Source: Bradyrhizobium amphicarpaeae (GTDB taxonomy: Bacteria; Pseudomonadota; Alphaproteobacteria; Rhizobiales; Xanthobacteraceae). From it: a stretch of DNA of 64,000 nucleotides. Shown here piece by piece: positions 16,275 through 25,038 of the stretch. Both the position numbers and the translations under genes were made by a program. The stretch spans positions 1,394,001 to 1,458,000 of the forward strand of contig NZ_CP029426.2 in NCBI RefSeq assembly GCF_002266435.3, given 5' to 3'. Under the pieces are notes generated by a model that saw nothing but the letters and a program-made list of their open reading frames with translations, was not told where the DNA came from and made no database searches. Within the stretch, counting starts at the first letter, position 1. The number at the start of each line of letters is the position of its first letter.

Positions 16275-17474
16275 TCAGGCCACGGTCACGCGGACGGTTT
16301 CGACGACGTTGCGTAGATAACCCGCCGGATTCCAGCGCGGTGTGTCCGGTTGTGTCTCGCCGCCATTGCCGGCGGCGCGCACCTTGAGCTCAACATTGCC
16401 TGCCGCAAGCTTCACCGGCAGCATCCATTCGCGGAACGCGTATTTGCCGAGATCCTTGCCGAGCTTGGCGCTGGTCCAGGTCTTGCCGCCGTCAGTGGAG
16501 ATTTCGACCTGCTTGATGCCCTTGCCGCCGTCGAAGGCGATGCCGCGCAGGGTGGTGCGGCCGGCCTTCAGCTTGGCACCATCAGGCACGCTGGTGATGA
16601 AGGAGCGGATCGTGAAGCGGTTGATCGGGATCGTCGCCTTCGGCGTGGTGCCGGGCTCGATGGCGTTGTTCGGGGTATCCGGAATGCGATAGGCCGACTT
16701 CATCCAGAAGCCGTCATAGACATTGTCGACGACGGTGATCTCGTTGAGGTGCTTGACCCAGTAGGTGCCGTAATAGCCGGGCACGATGAGGCGCAGCGGA
16801 AAGCCGTTGAGGAACGGCAAATCCTCGCCGTTCATGCCATAGGCCAGCATGACCTCGCCGTCACTGGCGTGATCGAGATCGAGCGCCTTGACGAAGTCAG
16901 GCGTCTTGTCGCTGACCGGCCCGTCCATGCCGCCAAAGGTGACCTGTTTGGCGCCGGCCTGCACGCCGGCCATGTCCAGCACGGCCTTTAGCGGCACGCC
17001 CCGCCAGCGCGCGCAGCCCATCGCGCCGTTGGCGAGCTGGCCGCCGGCGACGCGCGGCTCGAAGAAGCCACGGCTGTTGCCGGAGCACTGGTTGACGGCG
17101 ACGAACTCCGTCGCCTTCATCTTCCTGATGTCCTTCAGCGACAGCTTGAGCGGCTTGTCGACCTTGCCCTTGACCTCGAGCGTGAACTTGTCGGGGTCGA
17201 GATTGTAGGGGAGGTCGGAGAGGTGATAGCGCACGAAGAACGCATTGTTCGGCGTGATCGGGCCGTCATTGAAGATCGCGAACGGGGTCTCGAGCTGCGG
17301 CGGCCGGCTGGTCAGCCCGATCATCGGCCGCTTCTGCGGATATTTCACCAGCGGCCGCTCGCCGTTGGCAAAGGGCAGCGTGACGGTGTCGAGTGCCAGC
17401 GCCTTGCTGGAATTCAGGGTGGCCGCGAGTGCGGTGAAGCCCGCTCCTTTGAGCAGGTCGCGTCGATCGAACAT
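16275..17474 (-). CDS. sorA: sulfite dehydrogenase molybdenum subunit (SorA)
   Basis: A 399-residue periplasmic sulfite oxidase-family enzyme that oxidises sulfite to sulfate. The Tat signal is at the start (FDRRDLLKGAGFTALAATL, twin Arg at 4-5). Cys 130 in AVNQCSGNSRGFFEPRV is the expected Mo ligand. The carboxy-terminal dimerisation domain includes GGKGIKQVEISTDGGKTW. GGGAGGAG lies about 8 bases before the ATG at 17474; ATGs further upstream have no such site. It is cotranscribed with sorB, and the pair matches the SorAB type that donates electrons to cytochrome c. Confidence 0.94.
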   Translation of the reverse strand: MFDRRDLLKGAGFTALAATLNSSKALALDTVTLPFANGERPLVKYPQKRPMIGLTSRPPQLETPFAIFNDGPITPNNAFFVRYHLSDLPYNLDPDKFTLEVKGKVDKPLKLSLKDIRKMKATEFVAVNQCSGNSRGFFEPRVAGGQLANGAMGCARWRGVPLKAVLDMAGVQAGAKQVTFGGMDGPVSDKTPDFVKALDLDHASDGEVMLAYGMNGEDLPFLNGFPLRLIVPGYYGTYWVKHLNEITVVDNVYDGFWMKSAYRIPDTPNNAIEPGTTPKATIPINRFTIRSFITSVPDGAKLKAGRTTLRGIAFDGGKGIKQVEISTDGGKTWTSAKLGKDLGKYAFREWMLPVKLAAGNVELKVRAAGNGGETQPDTPRWNPAGYLRNVVETVRVTVA

Positions 17475-17544
17475 TCTGGTCTCCTCCCGGGAGCTTTTCG
17501 TCGGACCAGCGGTCATCACCGCGATCCTGCGCTCATCTGTCGCA

Positions 17545-17568
17545 ACGAATGAGATGAAGTCAATTCGT
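17545..17568. promoter_or_regulatory. inverted repeat upstream of sorAB
   Basis: ACGAAT-N12-ATTCGT lies 71-94 bases upstream of the sorA start. A 6-bp dyad with centre spacing of about 1.7 helical turns is compatible with a regulator site. No regulator gene is adjacent, so this is only a candidate. Confidence 0.25.
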
Positions 17569-17661
17569 GCTTTCGCAGCAGGCCCATGCCGCTGCGTTGC
17601 AGCAGGCCGGTGTTGCGGTTGTCATGCAATGGAGTCGGACCGTAGCCGCGCGGGCGGTGCA

Positions 17662-17780
17662 CCTCTCCCGCTTGCGGGAGAGGTCGGCACGAAGTGCCGG
17701 GTGAGGGTTTTCTCCTCTAGGGGATTGTCCCTTTGTGGAGAGACCCTCTCCCCAGCCCTCTCCCGCAAGCGGGAGAGGGA
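17662..17780. repeat. intergenic palindromic repeat, family D (CCTCTCCCGCTTGCGGGAGAGG)
   Basis: A composite inverted repeat. Each end is itself a hairpin (CCTCTCCCGC-TT-GCGGGAGAGG; CCTCTCCCGC-AA-GCGGGAGAGG) and the ends are inverted relative to each other around GTGAGGGTTTTCTCC...GAGACCCTCTCCCCAG. Relatives are at 34864-34980 and, truncated, 44914-44950. It separates the divergently oriented upstream region of sorAB from the stop of the cyclase gene. Confidence 0.88.
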
Positions 17781-17804
17781 GCGCACCGCCTTCGTCGCTA
17801 TGAC

Positions 17805-19538
17805 TTATGCCGCGACGCGCTCGCTTCGGTCGACCAGCGCGGCCAGTTCCCGCGCATTCGCTACCACGCGCACCGCCATCGGCTCGTCGCGGCCGCGGAT
17901 CGCGACCTCCTGTTGCGGCAGCGTATCGTCGGCGAGGCCCGCGGTGCCTCGGATTTCGTCCGAGACGATCGCCTCGCAGGCCAGCGTCTTGGTCATGTCC
18001 TGGAGGCGGGCGGCGACGTTGACGGCATCGCCCAATGCCGTGAAGACGATGTGATCGCGATAGCCGATGTCGCCGATGATGACCTCGCCGCCGTGAATGC
18101 CGATGCCGAAGCGGATCGGCTGGCGCAGATCGTGGCTCAAAAGCTGGTTCAGTTCGTCGATATGGGTGGCGATGCCGCTGGCCGCCTTCAGCGCCTGCCG
18201 GCAGGCGGTTTGCGGATCGGCCGTGAGCCCGAACAGCGCCAGCATGCCGTCGCCGACGAACTGGTTCGGCTGGCCGCCATTCTCGATCACGGCCTGCGAG
18301 ACCGCGCCGAGGAAGCGGTTGACGATGAAGACGGTGTCGAACGGAAGCCGTTTCTCGGCGAGCTGGGTCGAGCCGCGCATGTCCACGAACAGGCTGACGA
18401 GATAGCGCTCCTGGCCGATTCTGGCCGGTGTCGAGGCCTGCCCGTCCGTCGAATGCGTGTGAGGCGTGAAGAGCTGGAAGAAGGAGAGATCGGACATCGG
18501 CCGCAGCTGGCAGGCCAGCCTGATCGAGGGGTCGTTGGTGCCGACACGGGTGAGCACGAAGGCTTCGCGCTGCGACGGTGTGGGCAGGGCGTCATGGTCG
18601 CCGATGATGCGGATGCGGCAGGTCGAGCAGCGGGCGCGGCCACCGCAGACGCTGGCATGCGGTACATTGTGGCGCAGGCTCGCTTCCAGCACGGAGAGGC
18701 CCTTGGGGACCCGCACCGTCTTGCCGTTGCCGTAGGACAGCGCGATCATGCCGCCGCGCCGCTCGCGCCAGGCCCTCACGCCGCGTGCGGCCAGCGCGAG
18801 GCCGAGTAGCCCGAAATAGGTGATGGTGAAGGCGCCGGTGATGCGGTCGAGCGTGTTGCCTTCCGCGACCGTGCCGACCTGGCGGCGCGTGAGATTATGC
18901 GTGCGCCATTCCCCGTCATCGGCCTCGATCGCGACGCTGCGGCCGCCCTGGTAGATGCCGAGCAGCGACAATGTCGGGACCAGCACGGCGGCGGCGAGCA
19001 GATAGGGGGCGGCGCGCGTGAAGAACGGCTTGAGGCGGAGCCAGAAATAAATCCCGATGCAGCCATGCACCCAGGCAATGAGCAGCAGGATCGTCATCTG
19101 CCAGAGCCGGCCGGGCGCTGCGACGAAGAACAGATAGAGCTCCTGCGGATAGAGCTTCTGGTGATCGTACAGCGTGTAGCCGAGCCGGACCCCGACCACG
19201 TGCGCCATGACCAGTGCGGGGATGCTCAAGCCCAGCACGAGCTGAAGCGGCTCGATCGTCCGCCAGCGGAACTGCCGGCGCTGATACAGCGCGTAGATCC
19301 CGAGCCCCATATGCGTGAGAGCCGCGGTGTAGAACAGGATCGCGACGGGGAGGAACTGCCAGAACGAGGTGTGGTAGTAGACCCCGGCCTCCATGGCCTC
19401 GACCGAGATATTGCCGAGCGCGTGGTTGAGGAAATGGCTGATCACATAACAGAACAGGATCACGCCGCAGACGAGCCGCACCTGCCGCACGCTGGTCGCG
19501 CGGACGAGTTCGGACATCGGTGCAGGAGCGCTGGCCAT
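17805..19538 (-). CDS. class III adenylate cyclase fused to a 2Fe-2S ferredoxin and a multi-helix membrane anchor
   Basis: A 577-residue three-part protein. Residues 1-260 form about six membrane helices with His in or next to them (35, 39, 76, 113, 158), reminiscent of the haem-b anchors of succinate dehydrogenase/fumarate reductase. Residues about 265-350 form a 2Fe-2S ferredoxin domain with Cys 298, 304, 307 and 343 (C-x5-C-x2-C-x35-C). Residues about 378-550 form a class III cyclase domain with metal-binding Asp 386 (FVDMRGST) and Asp 430 (VGDGMLALFG) and transition-state Asn 507 and Arg 511 (ALGDAVNVAARL). All key residues are present. The inferred role is coupling the redox state of the quinone pool or ferredoxin to cAMP. 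It stands alone between repeats. Confidence 0.92.
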   Translation of the reverse strand: MASAPAPMSELVRATSVRQVRLVCGVILFCYVISHFLNHALGNISVEAMEAGVYYHTSFWQFLPVAILFYTAALTHMGLGIYALYQRRQFRWRTIEPLQLVLGLSIPALVMAHVVGVRLGYTLYDHQKLYPQELYLFFVAAPGRLWQMTILLLIAWVHGCIGIYFWLRLKPFFTRAAPYLLAAAVLVPTLSLLGIYQGGRSVAIEADDGEWRTHNLTRRQVGTVAEGNTLDRITGAFTITYFGLLGLALAARGVRAWRERRGGMIALSYGNGKTVRVPKGLSVLEASLRHNVPHASVCGGRARCSTCRIRIIGDHDALPTPSQREAFVLTRVGTNDPSIRLACQLRPMSDLSFFQLFTPHTHSTDGQASTPARIGQERYLVSLFVDMRGSTQLAEKRLPFDTVFIVNRFLGAVSQAVIENGGQPNQFVGDGMLALFGLTADPQTACRQALKAASGIATHIDELNQLLSHDLRQPIRFGIGIHGGEVIIGDIGYRDHIVFTALGDAVNVAARLQDMTKTLACEAIVSDEIRGTAGLADDTLPQQEVAIRGRDEPMAVRVVANARELAALVDRSERVAA

Positions 19539-19637
19539 GATTCGCTTGTATCAGTTCACCAATGAGAACAGCCAGCGTAGCGTTTAATTCCCGACGTGGA
19601 CAGGTTTGAGGTTCACATGTCTGACAAGGTTACCATA

Positions 19638-19761
19638 CCGTAGGGTGGGCAAAGGCGCGAAGCGCCGTGCCACCGAATCTATCCGTTCACGCGCAGCGTG
19701 GGCACGCTTCCGCCGTCGCTCTTCGCGCTATGGCGGACAAGTCGCTTTGCCCACCCTACGG
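19638..19761. repeat. intergenic palindromic repeat, family E (CCGTAGGGTGGGCAAAG)
   Basis: Ends CCGTAGGGTGGGCAAAGGCG and CGCTTTGCCCACCCTACGG are near-perfect complements around a 90-base centre with further GCGCGAAGCGCC-type dyads. It fills much of the 335-base gap 19539-19873, which otherwise shows no gene. Only this copy occurs in the window. Confidence 0.8.
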
Positions 19762-19873
19762 ATCCTCCCTGTGGCTATGGGTCCCGGGTCTTCGCTTCGC
19801 CTGTCCGGGACGCCCCCTGGAGAGGGCTTTCCCCACATTGACTCCCCGTCCCAAGTTGGGGAAAAGCGCGGCC

Positions 19874-21496
19874 GTGACGATCGCTCCCGACATCTCCACG
19901 AAGCCAGACGGCGCCGAACGCCGTCTCATCCTTGTTGCCGTGCTTGTCATCGCCGCGATGACGCTGCTGCGCACCGTCTACGCGTCCGCGATCGAGCTGC
20001 GTACCGACGAGGCCTATTACTGGACCTGGTCGAAAGAGGTCGCGCTCGGCTTCCTCGATCATCCCCCTGGTATCGCCTGGCTGATCCGGTTCGGCACCGC
20101 GATCTTCGGCGACACCACGCTGGGGGTCCGCTTCGGCGGCATCGTCGCGATGCTGGTGACGCAACTGCTGCTTGCCGACATCGTCCGCCGTCTCACCCAC
20201 GATGTGCGCGCGGTCGTGTTCGCCGTGCTGATGCCGGAAGCTGCACTCTACTACGGCCTGCTGATGGCCAAGGTCGCGCCCGATGTCGCCATGATCCCGT
20301 TCGCAATGGCGATGATGTGGTCGCTGGTGCGGCTGGCGCAGAGCGGCGACGGACGCTGGTGGCTTGCGGCCGGGCTGTTCGCCGGCCTTTCGATGCTGTC
20401 GAAATTCACCGCCATCATGTTCGCACCCGCGGTTGCCGCCTTTCTGCTGGTGCCGGATTGGCGCTGGCGCTGGCTGCGCAGCCCGTATCCATATCTCGCG
20501 GTGCTGGTCGCAATCGCAGCGTTCTCGCCGGTGCTGATCTGGAACGCGCAGCACGATTGGGCCTCGTTCCGTTTTCAGGGCGTGCGCGCCACCGCCAATT
20601 ACGGCATCTCGTTGCGCACCCTCGGCGACTTCATCGGCCTGCAGTTCGGCCTGGTCGGCTTCGTCATGTTGCCGGTGGTGCTGACCGGACTGGTGCTGAC
20701 GGCCTGGCGCGGCGCTCGCATGCGCGAGCCGGTGGCGATCCTGCTGTCCACCGCGGTGCTGGTGCCGTTCCTGTATTTCCTCGCGAAGTCGACCACGCTT
20801 CGGGTCGGCGACACCTGGCCGATGTTCATGTGGCCGGTCGGCTTCGCCGCCGCGGCCGTGAACCTCGCGACGATGGCGAAGGAGAATTGGTCGGCACGGA
20901 TGCTGAGCTCGTCGGTGTTCTGGGCGAGGACAGCGGTCGGCTCCGGCATCGCCTTCGTCGTGATCGTGTTCCTCTATTACGTCGCCGCGCCCTGGAATCT
21001 GCTCGGCAAGATCGATCCGATTGGCGCAGAGGCCGGCTACGAGCAGGTCGCCGCGCGCGCGCAGGCCGCGCTCGACGAAACAGGCGCGACCTGGATCGCG
21101 ACCACGGACTACCGCACCTACGCCATGATGCGCTGGCTGTTCAGGGGCCGCGTGCCCGTCATCGAAATCAACGAGCGCGGCCGCTTCCAGGATTTCCGCG
21201 ATCCCGGCATGGACCGGATCAGGGGCCACGCCGGTATCTATGTCGGGCGCGAGCCGGACGATCGCTCGTCACTGTGGGAGAACATCCCGGCGAAGCGCGA
21301 GCCGCTCGGCGAAGTCGAACGAAGCTGGCGCGGCATTCGCTCGGATACCTATGTGATCGAGAAGCTCACCGGCTGGACCCCTGAGCTGTCGCCGCCGAAG
21401 GATTCGCCGCTGTTCCAGTGGAAAGTGCTGGCGGACTGCTTACCCTCCCCTGGAGGGGGAGGGTCGATCGCGCGCAGCGCGAGCGGGGTGGGGTGA
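19874..21496 (+). CDS. GT39/ArnT-like membrane glycosyltransferase
   Basis: A 540-residue polytopic membrane protein of the PMT/ArnT (GT39) type, which uses polyprenyl-phosphate sugars and acts on the periplasmic side. The first helix is followed by ELRTDEAYYWTWSKEVALGF and LDHPPGIAWLIRF, the Asp-Glu and DHPP signatures of the catalytic first loop. About 10 helices follow and then a soluble carboxy-terminal domain (GATWIATTDYRTYAMMRWLF). The frame is open upstream to 19667 only through repeat DNA. I chose GTG 19874 (TIAPDISTKPDGAE...), preceded by GGGGAAAA. The last 18-19 residues and the stop codon are contributed by the repeat at 21440-21599, so the natural carboxy-terminus has been replaced or extended. 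Confidence 0.85.
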   Translation: MTIAPDISTKPDGAERRLILVAVLVIAAMTLLRTVYASAIELRTDEAYYWTWSKEVALGFLDHPPGIAWLIRFGTAIFGDTTLGVRFGGIVAMLVTQLLLADIVRRLTHDVRAVVFAVLMPEAALYYGLLMAKVAPDVAMIPFAMAMMWSLVRLAQSGDGRWWLAAGLFAGLSMLSKFTAIMFAPAVAAFLLVPDWRWRWLRSPYPYLAVLVAIAAFSPVLIWNAQHDWASFRFQGVRATANYGISLRTLGDFIGLQFGLVGFVMLPVVLTGLVLTAWRGARMREPVAILLSTAVLVPFLYFLAKSTTLRVGDTWPMFMWPVGFAAAAVNLATMAKENWSARMLSSSVFWARTAVGSGIAFVVIVFLYYVAAPWNLLGKIDPIGAEAGYEQVAARAQAALDETGATWIATTDYRTYAMMRWLFRGRVPVIEINERGRFQDFRDPGMDRIRGHAGIYVGREPDDRSSLWENIPAKREPLGEVERSWRGIRSDTYVIEKLTGWTPELSPPKDSPLFQWKVLADCLPSPGGGGSIARSASGVG

Positions 21497-21599
21497 TCTC
21501 TCCACGCGGGCAGTGTTCAATGGGGAGGGACTGTCACCCCACCCCGTCTCGCATCGCTGGCGCGCTGCGAGCCGACCCTCCCCCTCCAGGGGAGGGTAA
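21440..21599. repeat. palindromic repeat, family F (TTACCCTCCCCTGGAGGGGG), overlapping the end of a coding region
   Basis: About 160 bp with ends TTACCCTCCCCTGGAGGGGG and CCCCTCCAGGGGAGGGTAA, plus inner GATCGCGCGCAGCGCGAGCG and CGCATCGCTGGCGCGCTGCG arms and GGGGTGGGGTGATCTC/TGTCACCCCACCCC arms. The glycosyltransferase frame runs 57 bases into it before stopping. The other side reaches to 10 bases before the YcjF stop. Confidence 0.87.
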
Positions 21600-21609
21600 G
21601 AAAGAGCCG

Positions 21610-22638
21610 CTACTCCTCCCCGTCCTTCTTCCGTAGCAGATCCGTCGCGAGATCCGACAGCTTGGGCGGCGGCAATGCCGCAAACGGCAGCGGCCTTGTG
21701 ACGTCGATCGCCGCCAATCCCAGCCGTGCCGTCAGCAATCCGTTCAGCACGCCTTCGCCGAGCCGCTGCGACAGCTTTGCCGCGATGCCGTGGCCGAGCA
21801 TCTGCTGCACCAGGCTGTCGCTCGCGGCCATGCCGCCGGTGATGGCGAGATGGGCGATGACGTGGCGGAGCAGGCGGATCATGCCGAGCGCGCCGGGGCG
21901 GCCGCCATAGAGAAAGGCGAGCTGGCGGATCAGGCGCAGTGCGGCGACCAGCACGAACAGCACGTCGATCGCGGCACGTGGGCTCACCGCGGTCACGATC
22001 GAAACCTTTTGCGCCGCCGACGACACCAGCCGCCGCGCCTCCGCATCCAGCGGCGACATCAGCTCGCGCTCGGCGAGCCGGATCATGTCGGCGCCGTCGA
22101 TGATCTCGCCGGTGTGGCTCTCCAAGGCCGCGCGGGCGCGCGCGAGCTGCGGGTTCTGGTGTGCGATCTTGAGCAGATCCTGTACGATGACGCGGCTTTC
22201 CTTGCGGTCGTCGCTGGCAAGCACCGATGCCGCGCGCTCATGCAGTTTCTCGATCGTCGCAAGGCGCGCGAGGCCGAACGCCTCGCGTCCGATCACGACG
22301 GCCAGCGCCAGCGCGGTGACCAAGGCAAAAGCGAGGCCGACATAGCCGAGTGCCTCGCTGCGCGCGAACAGGTCCTCGATCAGATGGACCACGCCGAGCC
22401 CGGTGCCGAGCAGGGTCAATCCGCCGAGGCCGGACCAGAACAGCGTGCCCCAGGGAAAACCGCGCCGCGCCGGCAGCGCGGCCGCGATCGGCACCGGCAG
22501 CATCGCCGGATCCGGCTCCGGCGTGATCTGGATCGTGGCGCGGCTGAGCCGCGTCGTCTCGTCGGCTTCGGTGACGACGACGCCGGGATCGTCGAGCCGG
22601 AACGTCGCCGGCCGCCGTGGCTTCGATCGGTCGTTCAT
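21610..22638 (-). CDS. YcjF/TIGR01620 family membrane protein
   Basis: A 342-residue protein of the YcjF (DUF697) family. The cytoplasmic amino-terminus (about 60 residues) is followed by two membrane helices (WGTLFWSGLGGLTLLGTGLG and LGYVGLAFALVTALALAVVI, roughly residues 65-120), then the helical domain with LLKIAHQNPQLARARAAL, and the DUF697 membrane region (SIVTAVSPRAAIDVLFVLVA, about 230-310). Its ATG overlaps the stop of ycjX by 4 bases, so the two are coupled. YcjX-YcjF pairs are induced by envelope or heat stress in enterobacteria. The precise role is unknown. Confidence 0.92.
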   Translation of the reverse strand: MNDRSKPRRPATFRLDDPGVVVTEADETTRLSRATIQITPEPDPAMLPVPIAAALPARRGFPWGTLFWSGLGGLTLLGTGLGVVHLIEDLFARSEALGYVGLAFALVTALALAVVIGREAFGLARLATIEKLHERAASVLASDDRKESRVIVQDLLKIAHQNPQLARARAALESHTGEIIDGADMIRLAERELMSPLDAEARRLVSSAAQKVSIVTAVSPRAAIDVLFVLVAALRLIRQLAFLYGGRPGALGMIRLLRHVIAHLAITGGMAASDSLVQQMLGHGIAAKLSQRLGEGVLNGLLTARLGLAAIDVTRPLPFAALPPPKLSDLATDLLRKKDGEE

Positions 22639-24104
22639 GCGAGCTTGTCTCCGATCAGGAACTGCAAGGCACGGTCGAGGCGGATGTGAGGCAGCGTCGG
22701 CTCGCTCGTTCCCTCACGCTCGAGCTTGGGCGGGCGGAAGCGCAGGAAGCGGAAATCGCTCTTCTCCGCGGCCAGCGTCGAGAGGCCGCGGAACGCGGCA
22801 TTGCCGTTGAACAGCGGCTCGGGATCCAGCGGCAGATCGCCCGGAAAGGTCGCCACTTCCGTGTTGCCGTCGAAGAACTCGCCGCCGGCGCTCTCGCCCG
22901 CGGCCGGTGTTCCCAGGATCGACGGCAATTTGTCGCGGCCATGCGCGACCTGAGCTTCTCGCGTGGCGCGCACCGCAGCGAGCGCCACCACGTCGATCAA
23001 AGCGCCGGTGTTTTCCGCGCGCGCAACGGCGCCCGAGACCGCGCGGCGCAGCACCGCTTCGAGCCGGTCGTGGCTGGAATGATGCAGATGGTCGGCCTTG
23101 GTCGCCGCGAACAGGATGCGGTCGATGCGCGGGCGAAACAGGCTGGAGAGGATCGTGCTGCGGCCGATGTTGAAGCAATCGAGAATGCCGGCCAGTGCTG
23201 CTTCGAGATCGTGCAGCGCCTCGGGGCCGGAGTTGAACGCGGACAGCGCGTCGGCCAGCACGATCTGGCGATCGAGCCGGGCGAAATGATCCCTGAAGAA
23301 CGGCCGCACCACGACGTCCTTGTAGGCCTCGAAGCGGCGCACCATCATCGCCCACAGCGATCCCTCCGGTGCCTGCCCGCCAACGGGCACGTCGAGCGGC
23401 GCGAAGGTCAGCGCCGGCGAGCCTGCGAGATTGCCGGGCATCAGGAAGCGGCCGGGCGGCAACAGGCTCATCGCGAAGCGCTCGTCGCGGCAGGCGCGCA
23501 AATAGTCGGTGAAGAGCTTTGCCGCGGTGAGCGTTGCTTGCTCGTCCTGGCGTGCCTCGGGCTCGAGCGTTGCCAGATGCGCGTGCCATTCGCTCGCGAG
23601 ATGCGCTCGTGGCGCCTCGCGCGACAAGGCCAGACTCTCCGCCGACCATTGCTCGAAACTCTTCTGAAGCAGCGGCAGGTCGAGCAGCCACTCGCCGGGA
23701 TAGTCGACGATGTCGAGCGTCAGCGTGCGGTCGGCGCCGTTCGGCCGCTGATAGTCGATGACGAGCCTGAGCTCGCTGATGTCGACGGTCGAGCTCGGCC
23801 AATGCCGCTCCTCGACCAGCGCGCGCAGATGGCTCTCATAGGCGAACCGCGGCACGGCGTCGTCGGGCTGCGGTGCCAGATGCGCCCGCGCGATCCGGCC
23901 CGAGGCATAGGCGTCGAACACCGGAAACCGGCCGCCGCGGGTCAGGCCGTGGATCAGCGCGGTGATGAACACGGTCTTGCCGGCCCGCGACAGGCCGGTA
24001 ACGCCTAACCGCACCGTCGGATTGAAGAAGTGCTCGCCATAGTCGATCAGCGCCTGCGCGGACAGCCGCGCTTCTTCGACCATGTCCTGGAAACTGAATG
24101 CCAT
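22635..24104 (-). CDS. YcjX family GTP-binding protein (DUF463)
   Basis: A 489-residue P-loop protein. The Walker A motif is GLSRAGKT (residues 37-44), preceded by the family start FFNPTVRLGVT. Later conserved segments are LTLDIVDYPGEWLLDLPLL (Walker B region), CRDERFAMSLLPPGRFLMPG and RILFAATKADHLHHSSHDRL, where TKAD is the guanine-specificity motif. It is the first gene of the ycjX-ycjF operon and is divergent from the hemolysin-III gene. YcjX belongs to a stress-linked GTPase family; its target is not known. Confidence 0.93.
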   Translation of the reverse strand: MAFSFQDMVEEARLSAQALIDYGEHFFNPTVRLGVTGLSRAGKTVFITALIHGLTRGGRFPVFDAYASGRIARAHLAPQPDDAVPRFAYESHLRALVEERHWPSSTVDISELRLVIDYQRPNGADRTLTLDIVDYPGEWLLDLPLLQKSFEQWSAESLALSREAPRAHLASEWHAHLATLEPEARQDEQATLTAAKLFTDYLRACRDERFAMSLLPPGRFLMPGNLAGSPALTFAPLDVPVGGQAPEGSLWAMMVRRFEAYKDVVVRPFFRDHFARLDRQIVLADALSAFNSGPEALHDLEAALAGILDCFNIGRSTILSSLFRPRIDRILFAATKADHLHHSSHDRLEAVLRRAVSGAVARAENTGALIDVVALAAVRATREAQVAHGRDKLPSILGTPAAGESAGGEFFDGNTEVATFPGDLPLDPEPLFNGNAAFRGLSTLAAEKSDFRFLRFRPPKLEREGTSEPTLPHIRLDRALQFLIGDKLA

Positions 24105-24137
24105 ATGAACGTTAATGGACCTGGGGCGGGCGGACTG

Positions 24138-24151
24138 TGTGACCGTTCACA
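24138..24151. promoter_or_regulatory. TGTGA-N4-TCACA palindrome between ycjX and the hemolysin-III gene
   Basis: TGTGA-CCGT-TCACA lies 33 bases upstream of ycjX and 131 bases upstream of the divergent gene. The half-sites match CRP-family boxes, with the 4-base spacing usual for FNR-type rather than CRP sites. A second perfect palindrome, GGCAATTGCC, is at 24157-24166. Either could be an operator; neither is certain. Confidence 0.3.
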
Positions 24152-24282
24152 AAAGTGGCAATTGCCTTGGGAAAATCAAGCTCCATACTTCCACCGTCTT
24201 TGCCGGGAAATCAGCCGTTTGAACGACGCGCCGATCCCGAAGCACCCATACAACAGGACATTGCCTCAACTTGCGGATTGTC

Positions 24283-24978
24283 ATGACCGTCTTCCACCTG
24301 AAAGAGTTCGCATCCAGCTCCGTCCACGCCGCCGCGGATGCGATCGGCTGGAACTACGACCGCGCCGAGCTGATCGCCGACGGCATCATCCACGCGATTG
24401 GTGTGCTGTCCGGGATCATCGCCGCCACCGTCCTCGTGGTGCTTGCGGCGGTCTATGCCGACACGACCGATATCGTCGGCGTTTCGATCTACGTCGCCGG
24501 CCTGCTCTCGATGCTGGTGCTGTCGGCGACCTATAATCTCTGGCCGGTCTCGCCGGTCAAATGGCTGCTGCGGCGGTTCGACCATTCGGCGATCTACCTG
24601 CTGATCGCCGCGACCTATACGCCGTTCATCCTGGAGCTGAAGGACAGCGGATTCGCGCTGGCGCTGCTCGTCTGCGTCTGGTGCGTGGCAATTTTAGGCA
24701 TCGTGCTGAAGCTTCGCTGTCCCGGCCGGTTCGACCGCGTCGCGGTCGGCATCTATCTCGCGATGGGCTGGAGCGGCGTGATGCTCTACGACGCCGTGGT
24801 CAAGGCGCTGCCCGCGCTGGTGCTGGGCTTCATCCTCGCGGGCGGCCTGCTCTACAGCTTCGGCGTGATCTTCCACGCCTGGCGGCGGCTGCGCTTCCAG
24901 AACGCGATCTGGCACGGCTTTGTCTTGGCCGGCGCGGCATGCCATTATACCGCGGTGCTCGACCTCGTGTTGAGCTGA
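24283..24978 (+). CDS. hemolysin III/PAQR family membrane protein
   Basis: A 231-residue protein with seven predicted membrane helices of the HlyIII/YqfA family, which shares the PAQR fold. The conserved Zn-site pieces are present: ADGIIHAIGV (His in helix 1 region), SATYNLWPVSP with FDHSAIYLLIAATYTPF (Asp-His), and the carboxy-terminal FQNAIWHGFVLAGAACHYTAV (two His). ATG 24283 is chosen; a TTG four codons earlier is possible, and neither has a strong ribosome-binding site. Bacterial members influence membrane lipid or energy state. The haemolysin name is historical. Confidence 0.92.
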   Translation: MTVFHLKEFASSSVHAAADAIGWNYDRAELIADGIIHAIGVLSGIIAATVLVVLAAVYADTTDIVGVSIYVAGLLSMLVLSATYNLWPVSPVKWLLRRFDHSAIYLLIAATYTPFILELKDSGFALALLVCVWCVAILGIVLKLRCPGRFDRVAVGIYLAMGWSGVMLYDAVVKALPALVLGFILAGGLLYSFGVIFHAWRRLRFQNAIWHGFVLAGAACHYTAVLDLVLS

Positions 24979-25038
24979 GCAGGAACCGCGCGGCGGAATA
25001 AGCGGCGCGGTCTAAAGCGGGACAAGAGGAGACGTCGC

